A stretch of 64,000 nucleotides of DNA from Flavobacterium flevense (GTDB taxonomy: Bacteria; Bacteroidota; Bacteroidia; Flavobacteriales; Flavobacteriaceae), in the NCBI RefSeq assembly GCF_900142775.1, contig NZ_FRCC01000015.1, forward strand, positions 1-64,000, in the 5' to 3' direction. Numbering within the stretch: the stretch's first letter is position 1; each line of letters opens with the position of its first letter. The notes beneath the pieces are model-generated. The model made no database searches. It worked only from the letters and a program-made list of their open reading frames with translations, and was not told where the DNA came from. Below, piece after piece: positions 9,684 through 20,059 of the stretch. Both the position numbers and the translations under genes were made by a program.

Positions 9684-12600
9684 ATGTTCAAAATATTTTC
9701 AATCTTTAAATCAATTATAACACAACAGATTATTATAATAGTGTTATTTATTTCTAGCTGTTGGGGACAAAAAATTGAATTTAAAAAAATAGAAAAACCA
9801 ATATCTCATAGCACCGTATATGACATTGTTAAACATGATGGTGTACTATGGATTGCGACCAGAGAAGGTTTAAATATGTACAATAGTTTTTCCATAAAAA
9901 ACTATTATGGTTCATCAAATAAAAATGCATTAAAAAGTAGCGAAATAAATTGTTTGCTATCTACTAAAAATGGGCTCTATATAGGTACTTCACTGGGCTT
10001 AAACAAATACAACAAAAACACCGATAATTTTGAGAGTATCAATTTAGGAGACAACAAAAAAGACGCAATTAAAATTCTATACCAATCTAGTAAAGGAAAA
10101 GTATTTGTAGGCACTCAAAAAAGTTTATTTGTATTGGATAAATCAGACCATCCAATAAAAATTAAAGACAATGCTTTTATAAAATCAATCTGCGAATACA
10201 AAGCCAATATCTATTGGATTGCAAAAGGTAAAAAAGTGATATTGATGAATGATATGGGTGAAACTATAAAAGAATATTCCATAAAATTAATAACTGAAGA
10301 AAATATTAATTATCCTGACCTTATTTTATTCAAAGACAGCAAGAAAAATATTTGGCTTGGAACACCAAAAGGTTTATTCTACTTTGACCCCATAAAAGAT
10401 GATTTTATTAAACTCAACATGGTGTTTAACGGAATGATTGAGTCAAACCGAATCAATAAAATAAGTGAAGATAAGGATAACAACTTATGGTTGGGAACTG
10501 GATCTGGCATTACTACCTACAACATTAACAACAAGACAATTAAACATTATGGACAATCCTACAACCCAAGTTTGAATCAATTGTCTGACAAATCAATTAA
10601 TGCACTCTATTTTGATGATTTAGGAATAATGTGGATAGGAACTTATTTTGGTGGAGTTAATTACACTATCCCTAAAGGCATTGGTTTCTCTAAATTGTTA
10701 CCCGGTCAAAATACAATAGCAGGAAAAGTAGTAAGTAATATCATTCAAGATTCAAATAAAAAAATTTGGATAGCAACCGAAGATTCTGGAATCACAATAT
10801 TTGATAGAAAAAACAACACTTTTAGTTATCTAAATAATAATGATGGTCTAAGTAGCAACAACATTCATGCTTTAAAAGAAGATACAAATGGCGATATATG
10901 GATTGGTACTTTTCTTGGCGGATTAAATAAATACAATCCCAAAACCAAACAAATTGAAGTTTTTAAAAACGAAATACTTTCAAAAAACTCCTTGTCAAAC
11001 AACTATGTATATTCGATACTTGAAGACTCAAAAAAGGGACTTTGGATAGGAACACAGGCAGGTCTAAACATATATAATCGTTCAACAAAAAGCTTTTCCT
11101 TATTTAAACCTCAAATTCTTGGTGATGAATTTATTTATGACCTCCTAGAAGACAAAAATGGATGCATCTGGATATGCACTAGATTTTCTGGTATCTATAA
11201 ATATGACAGACCTAACAATAAATTAATTCATTACAGCTTTGACAAAAACAATGAATTTTCTTTTAATAGTAATCAATTTGTAAGTGCTTTTCAAGACTCA
11301 AAAAACAATATTTGGTTTGGCTCATTAAATGGTGGTTTACTAGTTTTTGACACTAAAAAACGAACTTTTAAAGCTATAACACAAAAAGATGGACTGCCAA
11401 ATAATAATATTTATGGTGTAATCGAAGACAACAAAGGTTTTATTTGGATTACTTCCAATAATGGTCTTACCCAATATAATCCTAAAACACATGAATTTTT
11501 CAATTTCAATAAAGAAATAGGACTATCCACTAATCAATTTAATTTCAAATCCTTTTTTAAAGACAGGGAGGGCTATTTGTATTTCGGTTCTATATACGGT
11601 TTGAATTATTTTCATCCTGACCTTCTCAATTTTAATAATAAGAGCTCTGAAATAAGACTTACAGGATTTAAACTATTCAACAAAGATGTTCCGATAACCA
11701 AGGACGGGGTTTTAGAACAAAACATAGACTTGACTAAAAAAATAACACTAAAATACTCCGATAATGTCATTACTTTTGAATTTACCACTTTAGATTTTGA
11801 GTCAAATAGTAGTAACAACTACGAATACTTTTTAGAAGGATTTGAACAAGATTGGAACAAAGTAGGCAATAAACATGCTGCAACTTATACCAACCTTTCA
11901 CCAGGAAAATATATTTTTAAAGTAAGAACCCTTCCTAGTTCAAAAGGAACTAACGAACGCAACATAGTACTTACTATAAATCCTCCTTTCTGGAAAAGTA
12001 ATTGGGCATATTGCTTTTACTTAATACTAATTATAGCATCTATCTATTTTTACACCCATATTGTTGGCATTATTCACAAACAAAAACTAGCTGTCGAATT
12101 AGAACGAATTGAAAAAGAAAAAAATAAGGAGCTTAACAATCATAAACTCAACTTTTTCACCTTTATATCCCACGAGTTCAAAACGCCTTTAACACTAATT
12201 ATTGCTTCGGTTGAAAGTTATTTTCAAAACAAACATTCTAATAATGAATTACCAGAAGAACTCGTTTCCGTAAAAAAAAGTGCCCGTAAATTACAACATT
12301 TAGTACGTCAACTAATGGAGTTTCGCAAAATTGAAACAGATCATGCTGAACTCGAACTAAAAAAAGGAAATATTATTGAGTTTATCAAAAAGAATTTCGA
12401 GGCCTTTTATCCACTACTAAAAAGCAAAAAAATTAATTATCACCTTAAGAATGGATATTCAGAATATATCTGTTTTTTTGATGTAGATAAAGTCGAAGCC
12501 ATAATTAACAACTTAATTTCAAACGCCATAAAAAACACCAAAGAGGGAGGATACATTGAACTTAAAACAAATATAAGTAGTAATCTCGATGAGAAAAACA

Positions 12601-13724
12601 GAAGTATGCTTACATTATGTGTAAAAGATAGTGGTATAGGTATGACAACAGAGATCATCGAGAAAATACTTGACCCTTTCTTTTATCAAGATAACAATTC
12701 GAAGCAAAAAGAAGGTTCTGGAATAGGGCTAACTTTGGTTCACAGTCTTACAAAATTCTTAGAAGGAAGTATCGATATCGATTCAAAAGTTGGGGAAGGA
12801 ACAACAATTAATATTACAATTCCTTTGTATTTAAAGCACAATTCAGATTCAGGAATAATTGAAACTTATGAAATTTCAGAAATTAAGGATGACTATTCAT
12901 CAATTGAAATGAACACAAATGAAGCCTTGCAAGATAATGAAAGTGGAATCAATAACGAATTAAGAATATTAATAGTAGAAGACAATGTTGAATTAAATAA
13001 ATTTTTACAAAGACATTTCTCTCAAAAATTTAAAGTAACAACAGCTAATAACGGAGCTGATGCATTGAATAAAATTGAAAAAAAAATACCCGATATTGTC
13101 ATCTCTGATGTCAAAATGCCTGTATTAAGTGGACTTACTCTGTGTAAAAAATTAAAATCGGATTTAAAAACTTCACACATCCCTTTTATCCTTCTAACTG
13201 GACAAACAGAAGAAACAGATCGATTAGAAGGATTAGGATTGGGAGCAAATGCCTATATAACCAAACCTTTTAATTTAGTCGAATTAGACTTATTAGTTAG
13301 AAATTTATTGCGTTCTAGTCAAAACCTTGAAAGTAGATTTTCAAATCAATTTAATAAAACAGAAGATGTAAAAGTCAGTAATAATCAGGAACGAGAATTC
13401 ATAAAAACAGTAGTAGATATGGTTGAAGAAAATTTCTCTGATCCCAATTTCAACATTGAATTAATGGCTAGTAAAATAGGAGTTAGTCGATCGCTATTGC
13501 ATTTAAAAATGAAAAAAGCAATGAATACAAATGCTTCCGATTATATCAAAGAAGTCAGATTGAAAGTGGCAGTTAATCTCTTGAAACAGGGATTTTCAAT
13601 TTCAGAAGTCACCTATAGAGCAGGATACAATGACCCCAATTATTTTAGTAGAGTCTTTAAAAATCAATTTGGTCTATCACCTTCAGCTTATTTACAAAAA
13701 GAGAACAACAACAATCAAAAATGA
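9684..13724 (+). CDS. Hybrid two-component system regulator (HTCS-1)
   Basis: This 1346-residue one-protein sensor and transcription factor is typical of polysaccharide loci. After an N-terminal signal/anchor segment (about 10-28) come many propeller repeats of the form W-I-G-T..G-L-x-x-Y to about residue 680, a Y_Y_Y domain around 700-760, a transmembrane helix near 773-795, a histidine kinase (HEFKTPL with phospho-acceptor H830, then DSGIGM and GSGIGLTLV ATP-binding boxes), a receiver domain (VISDVKMP with D1142) and an AraC-type DNA-binding domain from about 1240 to the end. The periplasmic part probably binds an oligosaccharide and the AraC part activates flanking genes. It is divergent from the leftward GH43-sulfatase cluster and upstream of the rightward sulfatase operon. 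Its own terminator follows, so it is monocistronic. The ligand is not deducible. Confidence 0.96.
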   Translation: MFKIFSIFKSIITQQIIIIVLFISSCWGQKIEFKKIEKPISHSTVYDIVKHDGVLWIATREGLNMYNSFSIKNYYGSSNKNALKSSEINCLLSTKNGLYIGTSLGLNKYNKNTDNFESINLGDNKKDAIKILYQSSKGKVFVGTQKSLFVLDKSDHPIKIKDNAFIKSICEYKANIYWIAKGKKVILMNDMGETIKEYSIKLITEENINYPDLILFKDSKKNIWLGTPKGLFYFDPIKDDFIKLNMVFNGMIESNRINKISEDKDNNLWLGTGSGITTYNINNKTIKHYGQSYNPSLNQLSDKSINALYFDDLGIMWIGTYFGGVNYTIPKGIGFSKLLPGQNTIAGKVVSNIIQDSNKKIWIATEDSGITIFDRKNNTFSYLNNNDGLSSNNIHALKEDTNGDIWIGTFLGGLNKYNPKTKQIEVFKNEILSKNSLSNNYVYSILEDSKKGLWIGTQAGLNIYNRSTKSFSLFKPQILGDEFIYDLLEDKNGCIWICTRFSGIYKYDRPNNKLIHYSFDKNNEFSFNSNQFVSAFQDSKNNIWFGSLNGGLLVFDTKKRTFKAITQKDGLPNNNIYGVIEDNKGFIWITSNNGLTQYNPKTHEFFNFNKEIGLSTNQFNFKSFFKDREGYLYFGSIYGLNYFHPDLLNFNNKSSEIRLTGFKLFNKDVPITKDGVLEQNIDLTKKITLKYSDNVITFEFTTLDFESNSSNNYEYFLEGFEQDWNKVGNKHAATYTNLSPGKYIFKVRTLPSSKGTNERNIVLTINPPFWKSNWAYCFYLILIIASIYFYTHIVGIIHKQKLAVELERIEKEKNKELNNHKLNFFTFISHEFKTPLTLIIASVESYFQNKHSNNELPEELVSVKKSARKLQHLVRQLMEFRKIETDHAELELKKGNIIEFIKKNFEAFYPLLKSKKINYHLKNGYSEYICFFDVDKVEAIINNLISNAIKNTKEGGYIELKTNISSNLDEKNRSMLTLCVKDSGIGMTTEIIEKILDPFFYQDNNSKQKEGSGIGLTLVHSLTKFLEGSIDIDSKVGEGTTINITIPLYLKHNSDSGIIETYEISEIKDDYSSIEMNTNEALQDNESGINNELRILIVEDNVELNKFLQRHFSQKFKVTTANNGADALNKIEKKIPDIVISDVKMPVLSGLTLCKKLKSDLKTSHIPFILLTGQTEETDRLEGLGLGANAYITKPFNLVELDLLVRNLLRSSQNLESRFSNQFNKTEDVKVSNNQEREFIKTVVDMVEENFSDPNFNIELMASKIGVSRSLLHLKMKKAMNTNASDYIKEVRLKVAVNLLKQGFSISEVTYRAGYNDPNYFSRVFKNQFGLSPSAYLQKENNNNQK

Positions 13725-13818
13725 TAAAAAGCTCCACATCATCTTAAGATCGATTTATCTAGTAATCTAAAATAGTTGATAAAAATGCTGTGAGGCATTA
13801 TAAAATATGATGTTTCCG

Positions 13819-13854
13819 AAAGTTTATTGAAATTCGTTTCAATAAACTTTTTTT
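13819..13854 (+). terminator. Strong rho-independent terminator after HTCS-1
   Basis: A perfect 14-bp stem (arms 13819-13832 and 13837-13850) closes a TTCG tetraloop and runs into a T-tract. It lies 94 bases after the HTCS-1 stop codon and separates the regulator from the sulfatase operon downstream. Confidence 0.9.
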
Positions 13855-14355
13855 ATTTATGAAAAACTCAAAAAAGCGTTATCCAAACTGTAAAAGTCTT
13901 CAAACTATTAAATGGGAATACAACCAAATAAGTAACAATTTTAATTTAAAGATTATAAAAAATTATTTACATCAAATAATAAGTTCTTTTATGATTCTAA
14001 TAAAGAATCTGGTTCAGAAATTGGATAATTGAAAAAGACACTACAGAAAGAATATACTCACATTTTTAATCAATAATATCTAATTCTATAAATATTTACA
14101 ACACAGTATAATTTCACAAAGTCACTATTTAATTACTTTGATAATTATAAACTTATTCTTTACAACAATAAAATTACATGAAGAACTTCTTTTATTATAA
14201 TATGATATCTATGCGTTTAAAAAATAGACAAAAATGCTATATTTAATTACAATGTTACTTAATATTTAGTAATTAAATCAATAAAATTGTAACTCCTAAC
14301 ACCAAGAGAATCACAATTGAAATACAAGCCAGAAGTAACCTTAACGATTGAAAAT
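13855..14355. promoter_or_regulatory. Leader and promoter region of the rightward sulfatase operon
   Basis: This is about 500 non-coding AT-rich bases between the HTCS-1 terminator and the first sulfatase. A short hairpin occurs near 13993-14009. TATATTTA at 14238-14245 differs by one base from the TAnnTTTG consensus and has a TTTA 18 bases upstream, so it is a weak promoter candidate. No coding frame seen. Confidence 0.35.
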
Positions 14356-15966
14356 ATGAAAAAAAAAATAACCTATCTTTTCTTTCTACTTACTTTCAAT
14401 CTAAATGCTCAAGAGAAACCCAATTTTATTGTCGTAATGGTTGATGATATGGGCTATTCTGACTTAGGCTGCTATGGTAGTGAGATTCATACCCCAAACA
14501 TTGACAAACTCGCACGCGAAGGTATGGTCATGAACAATTTTTACAATGATTCCAGATGCTGTCCCACTAGAGCTTCTTTATTGACTGGACAGTACCAACA
14601 CAAAGTTGGATTAAGGCGTAATGGTGCAAGTTTAAATAAATCAGGTGCAACTATTGCCGAAGTTTTACAACAAAATGGCTACCATACAGCAATGGTAGGT
14701 AAATGGCATTTATCTGAAGCTAATCCTTTAAAAGACAAAGAAAAGCACTTAAAATGGCTAAACCATCAATATACTCCAGACACTACTTTTGCAGCCATTG
14801 ACACCTATCCAACTCGTAGGGGGTTTGATAAATTTTATGGTGTAATCTGGGGAGTAGTAAATTGTTACGATCCGTTTTCTTTGGTTGAAGGAGTAAAAGC
14901 AGTTCAAAATGTACCCAAAGATTATTATACCACTCATGCCTTCACTGATAAAGCCATCGAATACATAAACAGCTATAAAAAAGATACAAAACCTTTTTTT
15001 ATGTACTTGGCCTACAATGCTCCACACTGGCCCGTTCAAGCACCAGCGGTAACCATCAAAAAATATGAAAAAACATATATAGATGGCTGGGATGCACTCA
15101 AAAAAAGAAGATATGAAAGCCTTTTAGCTAAAAAAATAATTACCAAAGAAGACTACCCCTATACAAAAGAGGAAAAAGAAGCCATAAAATGGAATACATT
15201 AACAGCAGAAGAAAAAAAGAGTTTTGCGCAACGTATGGCAACTCATGCAGCCATGATTGATGAAGTTGATCAAGGCATCGGTCGTTTAATAGCACAATTA
15301 AAGGAAAACAATCAGTATGACAACACCATCATCTTTTTTATGTCTGATAACGGTGCTTCGCCTGAAATGCTGAATACTCCAGGATATCAACCGGGATATG
15401 ACAGACCTTCAGCTTTACGTGACGGAACTCCGTTACAATATGATAGTCCCGAAATTGATAAAATTGGCAGCTCAATTTCTTATACAACCGTTGGTAGTGG
15501 TTGGGCTAATGCACTCAACAGTCCTTATAGATATTGGAAAAAAGAATCTTATAATGGGGGTGCCAAAACGCCATTTATCATGACTGGGCCTGGAATAAAA
15601 AAAGGGATTAACTATTCTCTTGCCCACATAATGGATATTATGCCTACTTGTTTAGAAATTGCAAATGTACCCTACCCTAAGGTGTATAAAGGAAATCAAA
15701 TTACTGCAACAGACGGTCATAGCCTAGTACCAATCATGAAAGGAAAAACAGTTACTAATTATGATGATTTATTTTTTGAGCATCAAGGCGGAAAAGCATT
15801 AATTTCTGGAGATTATAAAATTGTTGCTTTGGCCAAAGAAAAATGGGCATTATATGACCTTTCTAATGATAAAACTGAAACAAAAGATATCTTTTCAGAC
15901 AATCCAAAAAAAGCAAATGAAATGATTGTAAAATGGAATGAATGGGCAAAAAAAATGGGACTTTAA
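14356..15966 (+). CDS. S1-family arylsulfatase-type sulfatase (CCPTR type)
   Basis: The start is placed at ATG 14356, which begins a normal signal peptide (MKKKITYLFFLLTF, ending NLNAQ). An in-frame TTG at 14317 would add 13 residues before the signal and is less likely. The 536-residue product carries the metal aspartates in MVDDMGYSD (D30, D31), the signature C-C-P-T-R beginning at C68, GKWHLSE, and MSDNGA. It has the same layout as the sulfatase at 6392-8041, so both are probably of the S1_4-like group (inferred). It opens the rightward operon; the next sulfatase begins only 11 bases after its stop codon. A role in desulfating imported oligosaccharides in the periplasm is likely. Confidence 0.93.
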   Translation: MKKKITYLFFLLTFNLNAQEKPNFIVVMVDDMGYSDLGCYGSEIHTPNIDKLAREGMVMNNFYNDSRCCPTRASLLTGQYQHKVGLRRNGASLNKSGATIAEVLQQNGYHTAMVGKWHLSEANPLKDKEKHLKWLNHQYTPDTTFAAIDTYPTRRGFDKFYGVIWGVVNCYDPFSLVEGVKAVQNVPKDYYTTHAFTDKAIEYINSYKKDTKPFFMYLAYNAPHWPVQAPAVTIKKYEKTYIDGWDALKKRRYESLLAKKIITKEDYPYTKEEKEAIKWNTLTAEEKKSFAQRMATHAAMIDEVDQGIGRLIAQLKENNQYDNTIIFFMSDNGASPEMLNTPGYQPGYDRPSALRDGTPLQYDSPEIDKIGSSISYTTVGSGWANALNSPYRYWKKESYNGGAKTPFIMTGPGIKKGINYSLAHIMDIMPTCLEIANVPYPKVYKGNQITATDGHSLVPIMKGKTVTNYDDLFFEHQGGKALISGDYKIVALAKEKWALYDLSNDKTETKDIFSDNPKKANEMIVKWNEWAKKMGL

Positions 15967-15977
15967 AAATACACGAA

Positions 15978-17348
15978 ATGATATCTAAACAAAAAATAAG
16001 ACTATTTACAGCCTGTTTTTTTCAGTTACTGTGTTATCAATTAGCTGCTCAAGAAAAACCAAATATCATCCTAATTCTAACCGATGATATGGGATTTAGT
16101 GACATTAGCTGTTATGGCGGAAAATTTGTCGAGACACCAAATATTGACCAACTCGCAGCTGAAGGCAGTAGATATACCCAATATTATAGCGCATCACCAA
16201 TATGCTCACCTTCAAGAGTAAGTTTACTTACGGGAATGTTTCCTGCAAAATGGAATTTTACTAATTTTTTAAATACTACAAAAGCAAACAAAAACGCACA
16301 ACAAGCAGATTTCTTAGATCCAAATGCTCCTTCAATAGCTCGTGTATTTCAAAATGCGGGTTATGCCACAGGGCATTTCGGCAAATGGCACATGGGAGGT
16401 GGACGTGATGTTACCAATGCTCCTAGTATCAAGAAATATGGTTTTGATGCGTATAATAGTACTTGGGAAAGCCCTGATCCTGATCCATTACTGACTTCAT
16501 CAAATTGGATATGGGCCAAAACAGATAGTGTAAAACGCTGGGAAAGAACTAAATACTTTGTTGACAAAACTTTAGATTTTTTAAAAGCCAATAAAAACAA
16601 ACCTTGCTTTATAAATCTATGGCCTGATGATGTTCATACGCCATGGGTACCGAAAACGGAGGGGGAATACAATGGTAAGTTCCCATTAAATCCAAAAGAA
16701 GAAGCTACTTTTAAATTGGTCCTCAAAGAATATGACAAACAAATAGGCAGACTCCTAAGCGGAATCAAATCTTTGGGTATCGAAAATAATACAATTATTA
16801 TTTTTACCAGTGACAATGGCCCTTTACCTAGTTTTAATGGCACAAGAGCAAATGGGTTAAGAGGTTCTAAACTTTCTCTTTATGAAGGTGGAACAAGAAT
16901 GCCATTCATTATCAAATGGCCTCGTCATATTCCTGCAAAAAAACTTGATACACTTTCTGTTATTAATTCAACCGACCTCTTCCCTTCACTGGCTGAAATG
17001 GCTGGTCTTAAATTATCTAAAAATTACAAAAGTGATGGAGAAAATCGCAGTGCTATTTTTTTTGGAAAAACGGCTAAAAGAAAAAAAGACATGTATTGGG
17101 AATATGGTCGAGATGTAAAAAACTTTAACTACCCTGACGGCAAAGACAAAAGTCCAAACTTAGCAATTAGATCCGGAGATTGGAAGCTATTACTCAACCA
17201 CGATGGAAGCGAACCCGAATTATATAACATTCTTAATGACAAAAACGAAACTTTAAATCTTACAGTACAAAAACCAAAACTAACTAAAAAATTAAGTTCA
17301 AATCTATTGAAATGGTGGAACAATCTACCAAAATTAGAAAACAATTAA
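15978..17348 (+). CDS. S1-family sulfatase (CSPSR type)
   Basis: The ATG at 15978 gives a signal peptide (hydrophobic 9-22, LAAQ cleavage region). An upstream in-frame ATG at 15942 would overlap the preceding gene and add a charged leader. The 456-residue product has metal aspartates in LTDDMGFSD (D36, D37), the signature C-S-P-S-R at C76, GKWHMGG, and TSDNGPLP. Its size is on the short side for S1. It shows the typical LYEGGTRMPFIIKWP segment. It lies 11 bases after the previous sulfatase and 134 bases before the GH-A enzyme, so co-transcription is likely. It is probably an exo-acting carbohydrate sulfatase; the sulfate position it acts on is unknown. Confidence 0.93.
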   Translation: MISKQKIRLFTACFFQLLCYQLAAQEKPNIILILTDDMGFSDISCYGGKFVETPNIDQLAAEGSRYTQYYSASPICSPSRVSLLTGMFPAKWNFTNFLNTTKANKNAQQADFLDPNAPSIARVFQNAGYATGHFGKWHMGGGRDVTNAPSIKKYGFDAYNSTWESPDPDPLLTSSNWIWAKTDSVKRWERTKYFVDKTLDFLKANKNKPCFINLWPDDVHTPWVPKTEGEYNGKFPLNPKEEATFKLVLKEYDKQIGRLLSGIKSLGIENNTIIIFTSDNGPLPSFNGTRANGLRGSKLSLYEGGTRMPFIIKWPRHIPAKKLDTLSVINSTDLFPSLAEMAGLKLSKNYKSDGENRSAIFFGKTAKRKKDMYWEYGRDVKNFNYPDGKDKSPNLAIRSGDWKLLLNHDGSEPELYNILNDKNETLNLTVQKPKLTKKLSSNLLKWWNNLPKLENN

Positions 17349-17482
17349 ACTTTTTTATCAAATTCGTAATTAAACCATTTTCTAAAATTTGATTCTAATT
17401 CAAACTGGATTTTAATCACTTGTTAATTACAAAAAACACGGCAAAATCCATAAAACCAACACGCAAACAGAACAACCTGACA

Positions 17483-18679
17483 ATGAATAAATTAATAATT
17501 TTACTAACTTTTATAGCAATATCATCAAGTTCATTTGCTCAAGAAGTAGATTACTCCAAACCAGTCAAAGGACAATGGACAAATCAGAAAGCAAAAGATT
17601 GGTATGCCAAACAGCCTTGGTTAGTGGGAGCCAATTATTTACCATCAACTGCTATTAATCAGATCGAAATGTGGCAAGCCTCTACGTGGGATCCTAAAAC
17701 AATAGACAAAGAATTTGTATGGGCTCAGAATATGGGAATGAATACCATGCGTGTATTTTTACACGATCTTGTATGGGCATCAGATAAAAAAGGACTCTAC
17801 AAACGTATAGATGAATTTTTAAATATTGCAAAAAAACACGGTATCCGTCCCTTTTTTGTATTTTTTGACGATTGTCACTTCCCGAATCCCACACTTGGAG
17901 TACAACCTTTGCCTGTAATAGGCTACCACAACTCCGGCTGGGTAAATTCACCCGCCAGAGAAATTGCAGTTAGATTTGCAAATGATGAAGCTTCTCCAGA
18001 AGAAGTAGCTCTACTAAAAGGATATATTCAAGAAACTATTTCTCATTTCAAAAATGACAAACGGATTTTAATGTGGGAATTATACAACGAACCTGGAAGA
18101 GGAAACAATTTAGATGGTTCCGATAAAAAAACAAGTCTTAATGATCACTCAAAAAAATTAGTTTATGCATCATGGCAATGGGCTCGTGAAATTAACCCTT
18201 CACAACCCATAACAGCAACTTCTGCAGGTAGTGCTGGTAAAATCAACATACAAATCAACCGCATAAATGCAGATATTATATCAATTCATAGTTATGAAAA
18301 TGCAGAAAACATCGAAAAATTAATCCTTGATTACCAAACTGAAGACAGGCCAATTATTATGACTGAATGGTTAGCGCGCACTCAAGGAAGTACAGTTGAA
18401 GACATTTTACCCGTATTAAAAAAACACAATGTTGGAGCTGTAAATTGGGGCTTTGTATCTGGAAAAAGCGGTACCGTGTGGCCATGGTCTAGCCGCAGAG
18501 AAGACGGTAAAAACATTAGTGTAAATGAAAAAAGAGCACAAGGAAAAGTCGTAAAACCCGGCGAAGCCTTTCCTGAACCAGAAGTGTGGTTTCACGACTT
18601 ATATAGAACAGATGGCACACCTTTTAACCAAAATGAAATTGAATTGTTTAAAAAATTAACCTCTAAAAAAAATCAATAA
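17483..18679 (+). CDS. Clan GH-A TIM-barrel glycoside hydrolase (GH5-like)
   Basis: The start is placed at ATG 17483, which opens a clear signal peptide (to FAQ, residue 20). A TTG at 17420 would add an unlikely 21-residue leader. The 398-residue product has the features of clan GH-A retaining hydrolases: LYNEPGR after strand 4 with acid/base E203, and MTEWLART after strand 7 with nucleophile E295, 92 residues apart. The family is closest in feel to GH5 or a GH5-like unnamed group often annotated as xylanase or cellulase; that name should not be taken as specificity. It is single-domain with no carbohydrate-binding module. It lies between sulfatases, with only 5 bases to the next one, so a beta-linked sulfated polysaccharide is the probable target. 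Confidence 0.75.
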   Translation: MNKLIILLTFIAISSSSFAQEVDYSKPVKGQWTNQKAKDWYAKQPWLVGANYLPSTAINQIEMWQASTWDPKTIDKEFVWAQNMGMNTMRVFLHDLVWASDKKGLYKRIDEFLNIAKKHGIRPFFVFFDDCHFPNPTLGVQPLPVIGYHNSGWVNSPAREIAVRFANDEASPEEVALLKGYIQETISHFKNDKRILMWELYNEPGRGNNLDGSDKKTSLNDHSKKLVYASWQWAREINPSQPITATSAGSAGKINIQINRINADIISIHSYENAENIEKLILDYQTEDRPIIMTEWLARTQGSTVEDILPVLKKHNVGAVNWGFVSGKSGTVWPWSSRREDGKNISVNEKRAQGKVVKPGEAFPEPEVWFHDLYRTDGTPFNQNEIELFKKLTSKKNQ

Positions 18680-18684
18680 AAAAG

Positions 18685-20052
18685 ATGAGAAATCAATTAG
18701 TGAAGTTGGTGTGGCTTACTTTTTGTCATTTATTCTATTTGACAACAGTACTTGCTCAAGAAAAACCAAATATCGTTTTTTACATTGCTGATGATGCCGG
18801 TTATTTGGATAATTCTTTTTTTGGAACTGGAGAAGTTCAAACACCTACTATGGAAAAATTAGCAAAAGAAGGGATGCGTTTTAATAATGCTTTTATTGCC
18901 TCTCCTGCTTGTGCTTGCAGTAGAGCTGCTTTACTTACAGGACTTATGCCAGCTAGAAATGGTGCCGAAGTAAACCATTCTTACCCTCACAAAGATATAA
19001 AAGTTATGACGCAATATTTACAAGATCAAGGATACGAAGTAATTGGTTTTGGAAAAGTAGCCCATGACAAAATGAATACTACTGCTGGATTTAATTTTTA
19101 CAGTGAGCCAAAAGTAGATTTAGCAAAACAAGTAAAAGAATATTTTGCAACTCACGAGGTTAAAAAACCTATTTGTTTACTAGTAGGCGATCGAAGACCA
19201 CATGTACCCTGGATAAAAGTACCCACTTATGATCCCGATAAAGTGACTATTCCCCCCTATTTTATTGACACAAAAGAAACCCGAATAGAAAGAGCAAGAT
19301 ACTATACCGATGTTACGGGTATGGACAAAGAAATGGGCGAAATTTTAGACATTGCCGAACAGCAATTTAAAGATAACCTTATCTTTGCTTTTAGTAGTGA
19401 TCATGGAGCACAATGGCCTTTTGGGAAATGGAATTTGTATGATTTTGGTATTCGTACACCATTACTTATGATGTGGAAAGGAAAAATAGAGGCTGGTTCA
19501 CAAACCAATGCGATGGTAAGTTGGGTTGATATTTTCCCAACATTTATTGATATTGCTAAAGGTAGAGTACCTAAAGACTTGGATGGAAAACCATTTACGG
19601 ATGTACTCATGGGTAAAAAAAGTAATTTCAGGGAAAAAATTTATACCACTCATACGGGTGATGGTAAAATGAATGTTTACCCAATTCGAAGTGTTCGAAC
19701 TTCTCAATACCATTATATTTTAAATTTACACACAGACTATTTACATACCAATCATTCTGATTTATTGAAAAAAGACGGAGCTGGATCTTATTGGACTTCT
19801 TGGTATCAAAAAGCAGCTGGAGACAAAAAAGCTATGGAAGTGGTCATGAAATACCATCAAAGACCAACACAAGAATTATACGACGTGATAAAGGATCCTT
19901 TGGAACAAAACAATTTGGCTCTAAATCCGAAATACAAAAAGGTTTTAGATAAAATGAAAAAAGATTTACATCAATGGATGAAATCACAAGGAGACACAGA
20001 AAAAATATACAATACACCAATTATAAAAACGGAAGACTTTCCCATAAAATGA
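18685..20052 (+). CDS. S1-family sulfatase with atypical C-A-C-S-R motif
   Basis: This 455-residue exported sulfatase (signal to about VLAQ, residue 25) has metal aspartates in IADDAGYLD (D36, D37). Where the maturation signature C-x-P/A-S/T-R is expected it reads C-A-C-S-R (C76 to R80), so the third position is cysteine. The downstream segments GFGKVAHDK and SSDHG also differ from the GKWH and SDNG of the other sulfatases and resemble the sulfoglucosamine sulfohydrolase/iduronate sulfatase side of the family; I would guess subfamily S1_8. The rest of the fold appears complete. It begins 5 bases after the GH5-like gene and ends 7 bases before the next gene, so it is tightly coupled in the operon. 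Whether C76 is converted to formylglycine is the main question. Confidence 0.85.
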   Translation: MRNQLVKLVWLTFCHLFYLTTVLAQEKPNIVFYIADDAGYLDNSFFGTGEVQTPTMEKLAKEGMRFNNAFIASPACACSRAALLTGLMPARNGAEVNHSYPHKDIKVMTQYLQDQGYEVIGFGKVAHDKMNTTAGFNFYSEPKVDLAKQVKEYFATHEVKKPICLLVGDRRPHVPWIKVPTYDPDKVTIPPYFIDTKETRIERARYYTDVTGMDKEMGEILDIAEQQFKDNLIFAFSSDHGAQWPFGKWNLYDFGIRTPLLMMWKGKIEAGSQTNAMVSWVDIFPTFIDIAKGRVPKDLDGKPFTDVLMGKKSNFREKIYTTHTGDGKMNVYPIRSVRTSQYHYILNLHTDYLHTNHSDLLKKDGAGSYWTSWYQKAAGDKKAMEVVMKYHQRPTQELYDVIKDPLEQNNLALNPKYKKVLDKMKKDLHQWMKSQGDTEKIYNTPIIKTEDFPIK

Positions 20053-20059
20053 AAATAAA

